Below, piece after piece: positions 31,055 to 40,911 of a stretch of DNA of 64,000 nt. Each line of letters starts with the position of its first letter. The stretch's first letter is position 1. This DNA is from Agitococcus sp. GTDB taxonomy: Bacteria; Pseudomonadota; Gammaproteobacteria; Pseudomonadales; Moraxellaceae. The stretch is taken from contig JAUSLJ010000029.1 in assembly GCA_030646715.1 (NCBI GenBank), positions 1 through 64,000 on the forward strand, given 5' to 3'. A model generated the notes under the pieces. The model was not told the DNA's origin. It was given only the letters and a program-made list of their open reading frames with translations, and ran no database searches. A program made the translations under genes and the position numbers.

Positions 31055-32224
31055 ATGTTTGCGCCTAAACACTTAGGATTAACCTTACTATTAAGCAGCA
31101 TTTTAGCGGCTTGTAGTAGTGCACCCAAAAAGCCTGTAGCAACACCTGATGCCGCAAACGCCACCATTGCGCCAACAGAAGCCAATGAACTTGACTTAGA
31201 GAAAATGGCAAAAGAGCGTGCTGCTCAAGGCCAAACCAAAACCAAAGATGAAGGCAAAGAAAAAAATGCCGCCGCAGTCGATACCTCTCAAGAACCGACA
31301 ATGGTTGGTATCAGTGACGAGTTAAAGAAACAGGCTGCACCTGTGCAAGAAGATTATAAAAAAGCCATCGTTTTGATGAAAGCACAGCAATTAGACGAAG
31401 CATTTGCTTTATTTGACGATATTCAAACTAAAGCCCCGATGTTTGCTGGCCCTGTACTGAATCAGGCATTAATTCGTATTCAACAACTGAATTATAAAGA
31501 AGCCGATTTATTACTCAAAAAAGCGGTTGGCATTAACGAGAAAAATCCTTTCGTTTATAACTTACAAGGTTTTGTTGCTCGTCAACAAGGCCAATTTGCC
31601 AATGCTCGCACAGCCTATGAAAAAGCAATTGCGATCACACCTAAATATGCGAAAGCACATTTTAATTTAGGCGTCTTGGCTGATTTATACTTACAGGACT
31701 TACCGCTCGCTTTGCAACATTACGAAGCCTATCAAACATTACAAACATCACCTGATACCACGGTTACCAAATGGATTGTTGACTTACAAAAACGTACGGG
31801 CGTATATAAAGCACCCGCTAAACCTGCCAAAGTAGAAGAAATCACGGTTGAGGAAACTCCTGCGCCCATAGCTGACCCAACGCCAGCAACCCCGACTGGA
31901 GAAGCAACAGTAAGCCCAGTCCCTACTCCTGAAACAACAGTCAATAGCGCGGCTAAAGATAAGACAACACCAACGCCAGAAACAACATCTAGCGACAAAC
32001 CCCCAGCAGAAACAGTCAGTGCGGAAGCGCCGAAAACATCAACTGCCCCTAAAAACGTGAAAGAAAAGACGAAAAAATCGTCAAAATCAAAAAAGCAGAG
32101 CAAGAATGTGACTTCAGGTACTGCCACTCCTGTCGCAGAAGCCGTAAAATCAGCAACAGCAGAAAGTGCCCCTACAAGCACATCTGAGCAAACACCAACA
32201 ACGGCAGCGGGAGTGCAGCCATGA
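31055..32224 (+). CDS. TPR lipoprotein with low-complexity tail (gene 4 of 9)
   Basis: 389 aa. Lipobox LAAC followed by SSAPKK. Three to four TPRs at about 105-235 (NPFVYNLQGFVARQQGQFANA; YAKAHFNLGVLADLYL), then an unstructured tail of about 130 residues rich in Pro, Thr, Ala and Lys. GAGGAATTATTC precedes the ATG. In architecture it is like GltE/AglT, a TPR outer-membrane lipoprotein of gliding machines. Its stop overlaps the next start by 4 bp. Confidence 0.82.
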   Translation: MFAPKHLGLTLLLSSILAACSSAPKKPVATPDAANATIAPTEANELDLEKMAKERAAQGQTKTKDEGKEKNAAAVDTSQEPTMVGISDELKKQAAPVQEDYKKAIVLMKAQQLDEAFALFDDIQTKAPMFAGPVLNQALIRIQQLNYKEADLLLKKAVGINEKNPFVYNLQGFVARQQGQFANARTAYEKAIAITPKYAKAHFNLGVLADLYLQDLPLALQHYEAYQTLQTSPDTTVTKWIVDLQKRTGVYKAPAKPAKVEEITVEETPAPIADPTPATPTGEATVSPVPTPETTVNSAAKDKTTPTPETTSSDKPPAETVSAEAPKTSTAPKNVKEKTKKSSKSKKQSKNVTSGTATPVAEAVKSATAESAPTSTSEQTPTTAAGVQP

Positions 32225-32547
32225 AAAAGTTTTTATTTGCTTTTGTGACTTGTGCCTTTTTTAGCACCACAGCCATAGCTGCTGACAAACCATCGTCAGT
32301 CAAGAAAGAAGCAACCGCCACTAAAAATGGTAGTGTTGACATTTCTAATGGTACGGATGTTATCGGTAGTCAAGACGCACCGTTGGTGTTAAACGTGGTC
32401 TCATGGAAAGAAAAAGAGAATTACTTACCCAAAAATCCTTTGACTGCTTCTGTGTTACAAGAAAGCTTAGAGCCGATTGATCGCGATGTCGTCTATCGTG
32501 AAGTTAGCTTCTCGCACGCATTACAACAATTACCTACAACACCTTAA
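32221..32547 (+). CDS. Small periplasmic protein (gene 5 of 9)
   Basis: 108 aa. Signal peptide cleaved after IAA-D or AIA-A, then a Lys/Thr/Ser-rich linker and a short conserved-looking core (LVLNVVSWKEKENYL; RDVVYREVSFSHALQQL). No family recognised. Coupled to the preceding lipoprotein by an ATGA overlap and followed 28 bp later by the ExbB-like gene, so it is part of the operon rather than a chance ORF. Confidence 0.7.
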   Translation: MKKFLFAFVTCAFFSTTAIAADKPSSVKKEATATKNGSVDISNGTDVIGSQDAPLVLNVVSWKEKENYLPKNPLTASVLQESLEPIDRDVVYREVSFSHALQQLPTTP

Positions 32548-32575
32548 TTTTTATTTTAAACAGGAGCAACAAATC

Positions 32576-33208
32576 ATGATGTCAGCAATTCGGTTTATTC
32601 AAGATGGTGGATTCTTCATGTATCCAATCCTCTTAATTATGTTTGTTGGTTTAGGCATGGCCGTCGAGCGTCTTTTATTTTTAGCACGGGTAAAAAAGGC
32701 CAATAAAGCACTTTGGGATGAAGTATTTCCTTCTATTCAAAAAGGCGACACGCAAAAAGCCCTTAAAATTGTCAAAGATAATGAAACAGAAATTGGTCGA
32801 ATTCTTGATTATGGTTTAACACGTAATCAATCAGCTAAAAACGTTGAAGACGTTGAAACGGCAATGGAAGAAGCATTAATGGAAGTATTGCCTCGCTTAG
32901 AAGCGCGCACGCCATTTATTGCAACTTTTGCTAACGTTGCCACATTGCTCGGCTTGTTAGGTACAGTGCAAGGTTTGATTATCGCGTTTGCCGCCATTGC
33001 TAATGCTGACCCAGCAACAAAAGGCGATTTATTGTCCAGCTCCATTTCTGTTGCTATGAATACGACAGCATTTGGTTTGATTGTCGCCATTCCTCTCTTG
33101 TTATTGTATGCCCTCTTACAAAGTCGTACAGGTGAAGTCGTAGAAAGTCTAGAAATGGCATCTATCAAACTTCTTAATGCCCTACGTCAAATTCGTAACA
33201 ATGCTTAA
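32576..33208 (+). CDS. MotA/TolQ/ExbB proton-channel protein (gene 6 of 9)
   Basis: 210 aa from the ATG at 32576 (MMSAIRFIQDGG), with AGGAG 9 nt upstream; upstream in-frame starts lie inside the previous gene. Three membrane segments: about 12-32, and the pair at about 118-140 and 158-180 in the conserved block ATLLGLLGTVQGLIIAF ... SVAMNTTAFGLIVAIPLLLL. With ExbD-type partners these form an inner-membrane proton-driven motor that pushes on envelope proteins. Same role as AglR in Myxococcus by position and family; function here is inferred. Confidence 0.9.
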   Translation: MMSAIRFIQDGGFFMYPILLIMFVGLGMAVERLLFLARVKKANKALWDEVFPSIQKGDTQKALKIVKDNETEIGRILDYGLTRNQSAKNVEDVETAMEEALMEVLPRLEARTPFIATFANVATLLGLLGTVQGLIIAFAAIANADPATKGDLLSSSISVAMNTTAFGLIVAIPLLLLYALLQSRTGEVVESLEMASIKLLNALRQIRNNA

Positions 33209-33250
33209 TAACGGCTCTTTTTAAGCGTTGATATAGAAGAGGAGTCGATT

Positions 33251-33760
33251 ATGCGGTCACGTTCAAAGAACCGTGACACGAATCCGGAATTAGATATCAC
33301 CTCATTCATGAATTTGATGGTGATTCTGATCCCATTCTTGTTACTAGATGCTGTATTTACCCAATTGGCGGTATTGCAGGTCTCTATGCCTAATAATGGT
33401 GGTGCAGCTTCGGCTGATGAAAAAAAACCACCATTGATATTAGAAGTTATGGTCTATAAAGATCATTTCTTAGTTGCTGACCGTCAAACAGGGCCAATGA
33501 AAACCATTGCGCTAAACGCGAAAGCGCAATTTGACTATGCTGCCCTAAACGATTACTTACGCACGATAAAAACACAATATCCACTGGTTACTGAGGCGAG
33601 TATTTTGCTGGAGCAAGACACTCCCTATGACCATTTGATTCACACAATGGATGCAGTGCGTATTATTACGAGTATGGAAACTGGCAAACCCGCTAAATAT
33701 GCATTATTCCCAGATATTAGTATTGGTGATGCACCACCTGATATTGGAGGTGCAAAATGA
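33251..33760 (+). CDS. ExbD/TolR-like protein, Asn in place of membrane Asp (gene 7 of 9)
   Basis: 169 aa with one N-terminal membrane helix and a periplasmic domain. ExbD and TolR have an essential proton-carrying Asp at the start of the helix (pattern LxDxM). Here the pattern ITSFMNLMVILIPFLLL has Asn21 at that place; the only nearby Asp is D15, outside the helix. So this subunit probably does not carry protons itself. GGAG lies about 7 nt before the ATG. It overlaps the second ExbD-like gene by 4 bp, suggesting a fixed heteromeric pair. Confidence 0.85.
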   Translation: MRSRSKNRDTNPELDITSFMNLMVILIPFLLLDAVFTQLAVLQVSMPNNGGAASADEKKPPLILEVMVYKDHFLVADRQTGPMKTIALNAKAQFDYAALNDYLRTIKTQYPLVTEASILLEQDTPYDHLIHTMDAVRIITSMETGKPAKYALFPDISIGDAPPDIGGAK

Positions 33761-34260
33761 AAGCTAAAAGTCCTCATATTAAACGTCATGAACGTTTGCA
33801 AAAGCGTATTAAAGGTCAGGCCAATTTAAGCCTAACCTCGCTTATGGATATTTTTACTATTCTGGTTTTCTTTTTGTTAGTCAGCTCGAGTAATCCATCA
33901 AAACTACCTGACGTTAAAAACCTAAAGCTTCCAAACTCAGTTGCCGAAACCGATCCAAAAGACACCTTGGTTATTATGGTGACGCGCGATGACGTGTTAG
34001 TACAGGACATGAAAGTATCTACTGTTAATGATATTAAAGCACTTAAAACTGATTTAATTCCGAGTTTAGCGGCTGAACTAAAGTATCGTGCTTCTAAAAC
34101 AGTAGCGGAGCTAAATGAACGTGGTATTCCTGAACGCGAAGTGACCATCTTGGGTGATGAAAAAACCCCCTATGCCGTTGTGCGTAAAATCATGGCGACA
34201 TGTAGTGAAAACGACTACGCAAAAATCTCCTTTGCCGTTGTGCGTGGAGGGAAACAATAA
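33757..34260 (+). CDS. ExbD/TolR-like protein with conserved Asp (gene 8 of 9)
   Basis: 167 aa. Basic cytoplasmic N-terminus, one membrane helix LTSLMDIFTILVFFLLV with the proton-relay Asp31 in the canonical place, then a periplasmic domain. This is the catalytically competent partner of the preceding paralogue. Start overlaps the previous stop (ATGA); its stop overlaps the next start (TAATG). Confidence 0.88.
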   Translation: MKAKSPHIKRHERLQKRIKGQANLSLTSLMDIFTILVFFLLVSSSNPSKLPDVKNLKLPNSVAETDPKDTLVIMVTRDDVLVQDMKVSTVNDIKALKTDLIPSLAAELKYRASKTVAELNERGIPEREVTILGDEKTPYAVVRKIMATCSENDYAKISFAVVRGGKQ

Positions 34261-35246
34261 TGTCCTCACATCTTATTAGTGGTTTTTTACCGTGGGATGA
34301 GTTACCAGAAAACGCCAATCGCATGCGCAAAATTAATATTGTCGCATTGGTATTATCTATTCTGTGTTTCGTCATTATTCCTTTTGTGAAACTGCCTCCT
34401 ATTCCTCGTGCTGATGTTGTTGTTCCTGAGCGAGTTGCACGTATGGTAGAGCGTAAAGTAGAGCTTCCCCCTCCTCCGCCTAAACCGCCAGAAGTTAAGA
34501 AAGAGGATGTCAAAAAAGAGGCAAAACCTGAAGACAAGCCCAAGCCTATTGAGAAAGAACCAGTAGCGAAAGTTAAACCTACAGATAATCAAATCAAAAA
34601 AGCGAAAGAAGTGGCGCAGAAAGAAATTTCTGCGGTCGCAGATGCGCTTGCTGATTTACGCGATATGGAAATTACCGCAACTAAACCAGCTACAGGCGGC
34701 TTGCAAAAAGACAATGGTGGCCCTGCTGGTACGAGTCGTAACATGATTGGTAGTAAAGCAGGTGCTGGTTCTGGTGGCATTGCCTATAATGGCGCGTCTA
34801 GCACTGGCTTTGGTGGTGGTGTTGCTGGTGGCTCAGGTAGTAAGGGTAACTTGAACTTAGGCTCTAAAGGCACTAAGGACATGAAAGGCGGCTTAATTGC
34901 CTCTTCTGGTTCAGGCAGTGGCTATGAAGGCAAAACCCGCGGTGAAGGTGGTATTGGCAAACGCACAACCGAAGACATTCGCCGTATATTTGACCAAAAC
35001 GGTGGTCGTCTCAATAATGCTTATCAACGGGCATTAAAAGATGATCCAAGTATGGAAGGAACGATCAGATTAAAACTGGTTGTTGATCCAAGTGGTAAAG
35101 TCGTTAGTTGCGAAGTTGCCTCTAGTGAGCTAAACAACTCTGAACTAGAAAGCAAAATTGTTTCTATCGTCAAAAGCTTCAACTTTGGTGATGATGATGT
35201 TGAAGTGTGGAAAGGAACATATCCTGTGAACTTCTACCCCAACTAA
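34260..35246 (+). CDS. TonB-like energy transducer, AgmX/PglI C-terminal domain (gene 9 of 9)
   Basis: 328 aa. One membrane helix at about 24-44, then a Pro/Lys-rich stretch (VELPPPPPKPPEVKKED), a charged helix, a Gly/Ser-rich flexible region (about 145-230) and a C-terminal AgmX/PglI-type domain (about 235-328: GTIRLKLVVDPSGKVVSCEV ... VEVWKGTYPVNFYPN). The layout is that of TonB: motor contact through the helix, a long periplasm-spanning arm, and a C-terminal domain that docks to an envelope partner. Myxococcus GltG/GltJ share this domain. Last gene of the operon; a strong terminator follows. Confidence 0.87.
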   Translation: MSSHLISGFLPWDELPENANRMRKINIVALVLSILCFVIIPFVKLPPIPRADVVVPERVARMVERKVELPPPPPKPPEVKKEDVKKEAKPEDKPKPIEKEPVAKVKPTDNQIKKAKEVAQKEISAVADALADLRDMEITATKPATGGLQKDNGGPAGTSRNMIGSKAGAGSGGIAYNGASSTGFGGGVAGGSGSKGNLNLGSKGTKDMKGGLIASSGSGSGYEGKTRGEGGIGKRTTEDIRRIFDQNGGRLNNAYQRALKDDPSMEGTIRLKLVVDPSGKVVSCEVASSELNNSELESKIVSIVKSFNFGDDDVEVWKGTYPVNFYPN

Positions 35247-35264
35247 TCTAGACTAAAATAAAAG

Positions 35265-35290
35265 AAGGTGCGTTTTTCGCACCTTTTTTT
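35265..35290 (+). terminator. Terminator of the nine-gene operon
   Basis: AAGGTGCG and CGCACCTT form an 8-bp stem around TTTTT, followed by seven T. Confidence 0.9.
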
Positions 35291-35310
35291 ATTTAAAGTA
35301 TTGTTCTTTA

Positions 35311-35339
35311 GTGACAATTTGACAATTTTAGAGTATTCT
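35311..35339 (+). promoter_or_regulatory. tRNA-Ser promoter
   Basis: GTGACA (35311-35316), 17-bp spacer, TATTCT (35334-35339); the expected transcription start is a few bases before the mature tRNA at 35352. Confidence 0.5.
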
Positions 35340-35351
35340 TGCCGCCCTATT

Positions 35352-35441
35352 GGAGGTGTGGCCGAGCGGTTTAAGGCACCGGTCTTGAAAACCGGCGAGG
35401 GTTTACCCCCTCCGTGAGTTCGAATCTCACCGCCTCCGCCA
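35352..35441 (+). tRNA. tRNA-Ser (anticodon TGA)
   Basis: 90 nt with encoded CCA. The acceptor arm GGAGGTG pairs with CGCCTCC, the discriminator is G, there is a long class II variable arm (GCGAGGGTTTACCCCCTCCG region), and the T loop is GTTCGAATC. The anticodon TGA is at 35386-35388 in the loop CTTGAAA, reading UCN (mainly UCA) codons. Confidence 0.97.
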
Positions 35442-35567
35442 ATATTTTTGTTAGCTTTAATTTTAGGCTGACGCAGCTTACAAGCTATTCTTTACCTGCT
35501 TTTATACTCACTATCAGGACACCCCTGTAGTGCATGGATGTTTTTTTAGTTGATTGGGCCTCATACC

Positions 35568-37394
35568 ATGAGTCAAACTATTGTCAATGCTCCCGCTTTT
35601 GTCAAACACACAAAACTTATCGCTTGGGTCGCCGAAATTGCGGCACTCACACAACCCGCACACATTGAATGGTGCGACGGTAGTGCTGAAGAAAACCAAC
35701 GCTTATTAGACCTCATGGTCAGCACAGGGATGATGGTTAAACTCAATCCCGAAAAACGTCCTAACTCCTATTTAGCAAGTTCCGACCCATCCGATGTTGC
35801 GCGTGTTGAAGAACGCACATTCATCTGCTCACAGAATCGTATTGATGCTGGCCCTACTAATAATTGGGAAGAGCCTTCAGTGATGCGCGCCAAACTCAAC
35901 GGCTTATTTGCGGGTTGTATGAAAGGCCGTACGCTGTATGTTGTGCCTTTTTCTATGGGTCCTTTGGGTAGCCACATCGCACAAATCGGTGTTGAATTAT
36001 CAGACAGCCCTTATGTTGTCACTAATATGCGTATCATGGCGCGTATGGGTAAAGCTGTTTATGACGTACTCGGTACAGATGGTAGTTTTATTCCTTGTGT
36101 GCATACCGTTGGTCAACCGATTTTGACTGAAGCGGACGACGTAAAATGGCCATGTAATGCCGAAAAATATATTGTTCATTACCCAGAAACCCGTGAAATT
36201 TGGTCGTTTGGTTCAGGCTACGGTGGTAATGCACTGTTAGGCAAAAAATGTTTAGCGCTGCGTATTGCTTCGGTGATGGGACGTGATGAAGGCTGGTTAG
36301 CCGAACATATGTTGATTTTAGGTGTCACCAATCCTAAAGGCGAAAAACACTACGTAGGTGCAGCTTTCCCATCTGCGTGTGGCAAAACCAACTTTGCTAT
36401 GTTAGTTCCTCCTGCGGGTTTTGAAGGCTGGAAAATTGAAACCGTTGGTGACGATATTGCATGGATTAAGCCGCACAAAGATGGACGTTTATATGCCATT
36501 AACCCTGAAGCAGGCTTCTTTGGTGTAGCACCTGGCACAAACACCACGACTAATCCTAACTGTATGGCTACTTTAGATGAAAACGTCATTTTCACTAATG
36601 TTGCGTTAACCGATGATGGCGATGTTTGGTGGGAAGGTTTAACAAAAACTGCGCCTGCACATTTAATAGACTGGACTGGCCAAGATTGGACTCCTGATTG
36701 TGGTCGTAAAGCCGCACATCCAAATTCGCGCTTTACTGTGGCTGCGGGTCAATGTCCTTCGATTGATGCCGACTGGGAAAACCCGAACGGCGTACCGATC
36801 TCTGCCTTTATTTTTGGCGGTCGTCGTGGTGATACCATGCCTTTAGTGGTAGAAGCCGTTGATTGGCAAGATGGTGTTTATAAAGCAGCAACGATGGGTT
36901 CAGAAACCACGGCTGCTGCTGTCGGTAAACAAGGTGTTGTTCGTCGTGATCCATTTGCCATGCTGCCATTCTGTGGTTATCACGTCGGCGATTACTTCGC
37001 TCATTGGTTAGCTCTTGGCGAAAAACTACAAGCCTCAGGCGCAAAATTGCCACAGATTTTTAACGTCAACTGGTTCCGCACTGACGAAAACGGTAAATTT
37101 ATTTGGCCTGGTTTTGGTCAAAATATGCGTGTGCTTCAGTGGATTGTTGAACGTTGTGAAGGTCGTGGCCAAGGTGAAGACACACCGATTGGTATTGTCC
37201 CGCGTTATACCGATTTAACTTGGGATGGCTCAGAGTTTAGTGCTGAGCAATATGCTCAAGTCACTAGCCAAGACAAAGACGCATGGCAACGTGAACTCGC
37301 CAGCCATGATGAGTTATTTGCTAAAATTGCCGACAAATTACCCGCAAGCTTAATCGCTCGCCGTAAAGAGTTAGGTAACAAAATTGCAGGCTAA
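35568..37394 (+). CDS. pckG: Phosphoenolpyruvate carboxykinase (GTP)
   Basis: Converts oxaloacetate plus GTP to PEP, CO2 and GDP, the entry to gluconeogenesis needed for growth on fatty acids or acetate; this fits the fadBA and monooxygenase genes nearby. 608 aa from the ATG at 35568 ([11 protein letters not shown]). The GTP-type P-loop with the reactive cysteine is [13 protein letters not shown]; the metal and substrate sites include [15 protein letters not shown] and [16 protein letters not shown]-type enzymes are a minority in Gammaproteobacteria but are usual in Acinetobacter. Single gene with its own terminator. Confidence 0.97.
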   Translation: MSQTIVNAPAFVKHTKLIAWVAEIAALTQPAHIEWCDGSAEENQRLLDLMVSTGMMVKLNPEKRPNSYLASSDPSDVARVEERTFICSQNRIDAGPTNNWEEPSVMRAKLNGLFAGCMKGRTLYVVPFSMGPLGSHIAQIGVELSDSPYVVTNMRIMARMGKAVYDVLGTDGSFIPCVHTVGQPILTEADDVKWPCNAEKYIVHYPETREIWSFGSGYGGNALLGKKCLALRIASVMGRDEGWLAEHMLILGVTNPKGEKHYVGAAFPSACGKTNFAMLVPPAGFEGWKIETVGDDIAWIKPHKDGRLYAINPEAGFFGVAPGTNTTTNPNCMATLDENVIFTNVALTDDGDVWWEGLTKTAPAHLIDWTGQDWTPDCGRKAAHPNSRFTVAAGQCPSIDADWENPNGVPISAFIFGGRRGDTMPLVVEAVDWQDGVYKAATMGSETTAAAVGKQGVVRRDPFAMLPFCGYHVGDYFAHWLALGEKLQASGAKLPQIFNVNWFRTDENGKFIWPGFGQNMRVLQWIVERCEGRGQGEDTPIGIVPRYTDLTWDGSEFSAEQYAQVTSQDKDAWQRELASHDELFAKIADKLPASLIARRKELGNKIAG

Positions 37395-37407
37395 ATAAAG
37401 CCCGTAT

Positions 37408-37435
37408 AAAAAAGGACGCTTCTGCGTCCTTTTTT
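37408..37435 (+). terminator. pckG terminator
   Basis: A 12-bp stem AAAAAAGGACGC / GCGTCCTTTTTT around a 4-nt loop, 13 bp after the pckG stop. Confidence 0.9.
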
Positions 37436-37452
37436 ATGTAAATCAAGCTCAC

Positions 37453-37504
37453 CCGTTCGTGGTGAGCTTGTCGAACCACCCTTCGACAAGCTCAGGATGA
37501 GCGG
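37453..37504. repeat. REP-like element, family B (copy 1)
   Basis: TGAGCTTGTCGAA (37463-37475) and TTCGACAAGCTCA (37482-37494) form a perfect 13-bp hairpin flanked by CCGTTCGTGG and GGATGAGCGG. Other copies are at 42309-42371 and 49757-49808. All lie between genes. Confidence 0.8.
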
Positions 37505-37569
37505 TTGGTTTTTATCCGTCAATGCTGAGCCTATAGAATCACGACATGAGGGTAATCAGAGGCTTCCAT

Positions 37570-39183
37570 TTAAACATACGCTTCGTACTCTTCGACATCC
37601 AATTGCTCAGCACGCAAAAAACGACTGGCGTATTTTTGCCAAACACGACCACGTAAAAATAACTGATATAAGTCCGCATCAATATGATTTTGGTCACGCA
37701 TACGCTGCATAATGCTCAATGCTTGGGATATTTTCATCGCAGGTTTATAGGGTCTTTCACTCGCTGTCAACGCCTCAAAAATATCCGCAATCGCCATCAT
37801 CCGCGCAGGCCAAGACATTTCGTCACGCTTCAAGCCTTTAGGAAAGCCCGTACCATCCATTTTTTCGTGATGACCACCCGCATACTCAGGCACACGCTTT
37901 AAATTTTTAGGAAAAGGTAACGACTCTAACATTTGAATGGTCACGGTCATGTGATTATTAATTTTCTGACGTTCATCATAGGTAATCGTGCCACGTTCTA
38001 TGCACAGAAATGCCACTTCTTGCTCAGACAGCATAGGTTGCTCAATACCTGTATGGTCTACCCAACGATAAGCGGCAATATCTCGCACTTTTTGTTTAGA
38101 GTCTTCACTCATAAACTCACCGCCTTTATTGGACTTTTCAATAAACAGGCATTGTTCTTTTAACTCATGCAGTTGCGCTTGCATTTCTTCTTGTAAACTA
38201 GACTCGAGTTGAGGTGAAGCAATCATCTTTTTATAAAAAGCCAGTTCTGTTTGCGCCATTAATGCGCCAAAACGCGCTTTCACCGTTTCAATACCATCAT
38301 TCAAAATATGTAATTTCGTCGCTTTATCTAACAAATAATCAGGCGTTGATAACTTACCGCAGTCATGTAACCACGACGCAACGCGCAATTCGTACCAATC
38401 CCCTTCATCTAAATCAAAATCTTTTAATGCACCTTCTTTAGCTGCGCACGCTGCTTCGGCAATCAATTCCGTCAATACAGGGACACGCTGACAATGGGCA
38501 GAGGTGTGTGAAGACTTAGCATCAATCGCTTGGGCGATGACTTGGATAAAAGCATCTAACAGATTTTTATGATCTTGTAATAAAATTTGATTTTCTAAAG
38601 CAATAGCAACACTGGAGGATAAGGCTGCGACAATCGGTTCTAACTCTTCAGAAAAAGTAATGGTTTCGCCCGTTTTAGGATCTTTGGCGTTAACCAATTG
38701 CAACACGCCAATGACTTCATCGGCATGATTACACAAGGGCGTTGTTAAAAATGATTTTGAGCGATAATTTGCCCGCGCATCAAACGCTTTAGTTCCAGAA
38801 AAATCTAAATGCTCAGCAAAATATGCATCTTCAATGTTTTCTACTTTTTTAGTTAAAGCAGTATGAGTGGCAATATTATTATGATTAGGCGTACCATCTT
38901 CACGATATAACGGTAAAGGTGCAAAAGGAATAGGACGACCCGATGTTCCACCTAATGTTAAATTTAATGAATTATTTCTTAAAATTTCAAACTCAAGTAC
39001 TTGTTTGCCATTTTTCTCTTGTAATAAATACAAGGTACCGCCATCGGCAAAGGTGATATCTTGGGCAGCATCTAATATCTTTTCAAACAAACGTGCTTTA
39101 TTACGCTCACTCGATAACGCGGTACTAATTTCAATTAGTCGCCAAAAAATGTCCTTATCTAAGGTAGTGTGTTGTTTTGACAT
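37570..39183 (-). CDS. GAF / HD-GYP-type phosphodiesterase
   Basis: 537 aa, cytoplasmic. The N-terminal GAF domain (about 15-180) is a sensor module. The HD-GYP part follows: HTSAHCQRVP, then LHDCGKLSTPDYL (HD pair) and HHEKMDGTGFPKGL. The usual HHExxDGxGYP motif reads GFP here, a conservative change. HD-GYP enzymes hydrolyse cyclic di-GMP and so affect motility and biofilm. Between the HD and GFP blocks sits an extra helical insert (about 300-400). AAGGTG precedes the ATG. Single gene, divergent from gltX. Enzymatic activity is probable, not shown. Confidence 0.88.
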   Translation of the reverse strand: MSKQHTTLDKDIFWRLIEISTALSSERNKARLFEKILDAAQDITFADGGTLYLLQEKNGKQVLEFEILRNNSLNLTLGGTSGRPIPFAPLPLYREDGTPNHNNIATHTALTKKVENIEDAYFAEHLDFSGTKAFDARANYRSKSFLTTPLCNHADEVIGVLQLVNAKDPKTGETITFSEELEPIVAALSSSVAIALENQILLQDHKNLLDAFIQVIAQAIDAKSSHTSAHCQRVPVLTELIAEAACAAKEGALKDFDLDEGDWYELRVASWLHDCGKLSTPDYLLDKATKLHILNDGIETVKARFGALMAQTELAFYKKMIASPQLESSLQEEMQAQLHELKEQCLFIEKSNKGGEFMSEDSKQKVRDIAAYRWVDHTGIEQPMLSEQEVAFLCIERGTITYDERQKINNHMTVTIQMLESLPFPKNLKRVPEYAGGHHEKMDGTGFPKGLKRDEMSWPARMMAIADIFEALTASERPYKPAMKISQALSIMQRMRDQNHIDADLYQLFLRGRVWQKYASRFLRAEQLDVEEYEAYV

Positions 39184-39342
39184 GATAAAACACCTTCATT
39201 ATCCTAAAATCCTCAGCCCAATTTAGCTCGCTTTTGGGTGAAGCATCTGCAAATAGGCTAAACACATATAAATGTGGATAAAATCACGACAATCGTCGTA
39301 TGACTAAAGTCGTTATATAAACACTCTAGCACAACTCCGCTG

Positions 39343-39348
39343 TATAAT
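39343..39348 (+). promoter_or_regulatory. gltX promoter -10 box
   Basis: A perfect TATAAT 33 bp before the gltX ATG. No good -35 hexamer is visible at 16-18 bp upstream. Confidence 0.4.
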
Positions 39349-39380
39349 CGCCCATCACTTTTTAAGGATTGTCACTGAAA

Positions 39381-40892
39381 ATGACTGTCATTCGCACCCG
39401 TATTGCACCTTCTCCTACAGGGTTTCCTCATGTAGGCACGGCGTATATTGCTTTGTTTAATTTATGTTTTGCGCGTCAACATGGCGGCCAATTTATTTTA
39501 AGAATTGAAGATACCGATCAAGTCCGCTCAACGCCCGAATCTGAAGCACAAATTTTAGCATCGTTAAAATGGCTAGGTTTGACGTGGGATGAGGGCCCTG
39601 ATATTGGTGGTCAATATGCTCCCTACCGTCAAAGTGAACGCAGTGCCATTTACAAGCAACATGCGGATGAATTAGTCGCCAAAGGTCATGCTTTTCATTG
39701 TTTTTGTGATAACCATCGTTTAGACGCACTTCGTCAAGAACAACAGGCGCGTAAAGATGCAGTGATTGGTTATGATGGCTATTGTTTACAACTTTCTGGT
39801 GATGAAGTCGCAGCTAAGTTAGCGGCGGGCGCAAGCTCGGTGATTCGCATGACCGTTCCGCGTGAAGGTATATGCGAAATTGACGATATGTTACGCGGCA
39901 AAATTGAAATTGAATGGGTAAACGTCGATATGCAAGTATTGATGAAAGCCGATGGTTTACCGACTTATCATTTAGCCAATGTTGTCGATGATCATTTGAT
40001 GGCCATTACTCATGTGATTCGTGGTGAAGAATGGATTAACTCTGCACCCAAACATCTATTACTTTATAAGTATTTTGATTGGCAAGCACCAACATTCTGC
40101 CATATGCCATTGTTGCGTAATCCTGATAAAAGCAAACTCAGTAAACGTAAAAACCCAACGAGTATCACTTACTATCAGCGTATGGGTTATTTACCCCAAG
40201 CGGTGTTGAATTATTTAGGCCGTATGGGCTGGTCGATGCCTGATGATCGTGAAAAATTCTCATTAGCGGACATGATTAGCCAGTTCGACATTAAGCGTGT
40301 GTCTTTAGGTGGCCCAACCTTTGATGTAGAAAAGCTGAGTTGGTTAAATGGCCAATGGCTAAAAGAAATGGCTTTACCTGACTTCATGCAGGCTTTCCAA
40401 CAATGGGCGATTAATCCTGAATATTTAAGCCAAGTTGCTAAACAAATTCAGCCTCGGATTCAAACGCTATCAGAAGCCGTTAATTGGGCTGGATTCTTTT
40501 TGGCAGGCACAGTGAGTGTGACGGCAGAGAAATTCACTCATAAAAAACTTACGCCCGATGAAGTCAAACATATTCTGCAATTCGCACTATGGGATTTTGA
40601 ACAACTACAGGTTTGGGATCATAACCAAATCAGTTTATTACTCAGTCAGCTCAGTACGGCAATGGGTTATAAGCTCCGCGACTTTATGTTTCCGTTCTTT
40701 GTTGCCATTGCGGGAAGCCCTTCCAGTACACCAGTTATGGAGTCAATGGGCATTCTTGGAGCGGACTTAACCTTTGCTCGTTTACGTCAAGCTATTGAAG
40801 TTTTAGGTGGTTTGTCAAAAAATGAGCAATCAGAATGGAAATTGCAGTGGCAAGCACTAAAAAGTGTTGACAGCTCTGCCGCAGATCATTAG
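39381..40892 (+). CDS. gltX: Glutamyl-tRNA synthetase
   Basis: Charges tRNA-Glu, whose gene follows 20 bp downstream. 503 aa, class I. The HIGH-equivalent is [14 protein letters not shown] and the KMSKS-equivalent is DKSKLSKRK. The ATG at 39381 gives [14 protein letters not shown], the expected N-terminus; AGGA lies 12 nt upstream, somewhat far. I see no features suggesting a tRNA-Gln-specific GluRS2, though that cannot be excluded by eye. Confidence 0.96.
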   Translation: MTVIRTRIAPSPTGFPHVGTAYIALFNLCFARQHGGQFILRIEDTDQVRSTPESEAQILASLKWLGLTWDEGPDIGGQYAPYRQSERSAIYKQHADELVAKGHAFHCFCDNHRLDALRQEQQARKDAVIGYDGYCLQLSGDEVAAKLAAGASSVIRMTVPREGICEIDDMLRGKIEIEWVNVDMQVLMKADGLPTYHLANVVDDHLMAITHVIRGEEWINSAPKHLLLYKYFDWQAPTFCHMPLLRNPDKSKLSKRKNPTSITYYQRMGYLPQAVLNYLGRMGWSMPDDREKFSLADMISQFDIKRVSLGGPTFDVEKLSWLNGQWLKEMALPDFMQAFQQWAINPEYLSQVAKQIQPRIQTLSEAVNWAGFFLAGTVSVTAEKFTHKKLTPDEVKHILQFALWDFEQLQVWDHNQISLLLSQLSTAMGYKLRDFMFPFFVAIAGSPSSTPVMESMGILGADLTFARLRQAIEVLGGLSKNEQSEWKLQWQALKSVDSSAADH

Positions 40893-40911
40893 AATTTGCG
40901 TCCTCAGATGC

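Noticed and set aside
31732-32181. 149-codon minus-strand frame rich in Val, Ser and Gly
   Set aside because: Antisense shadow of the Pro/Thr/Lys-rich tail of the TPR lipoprotein gene; no start signal and biased composition.
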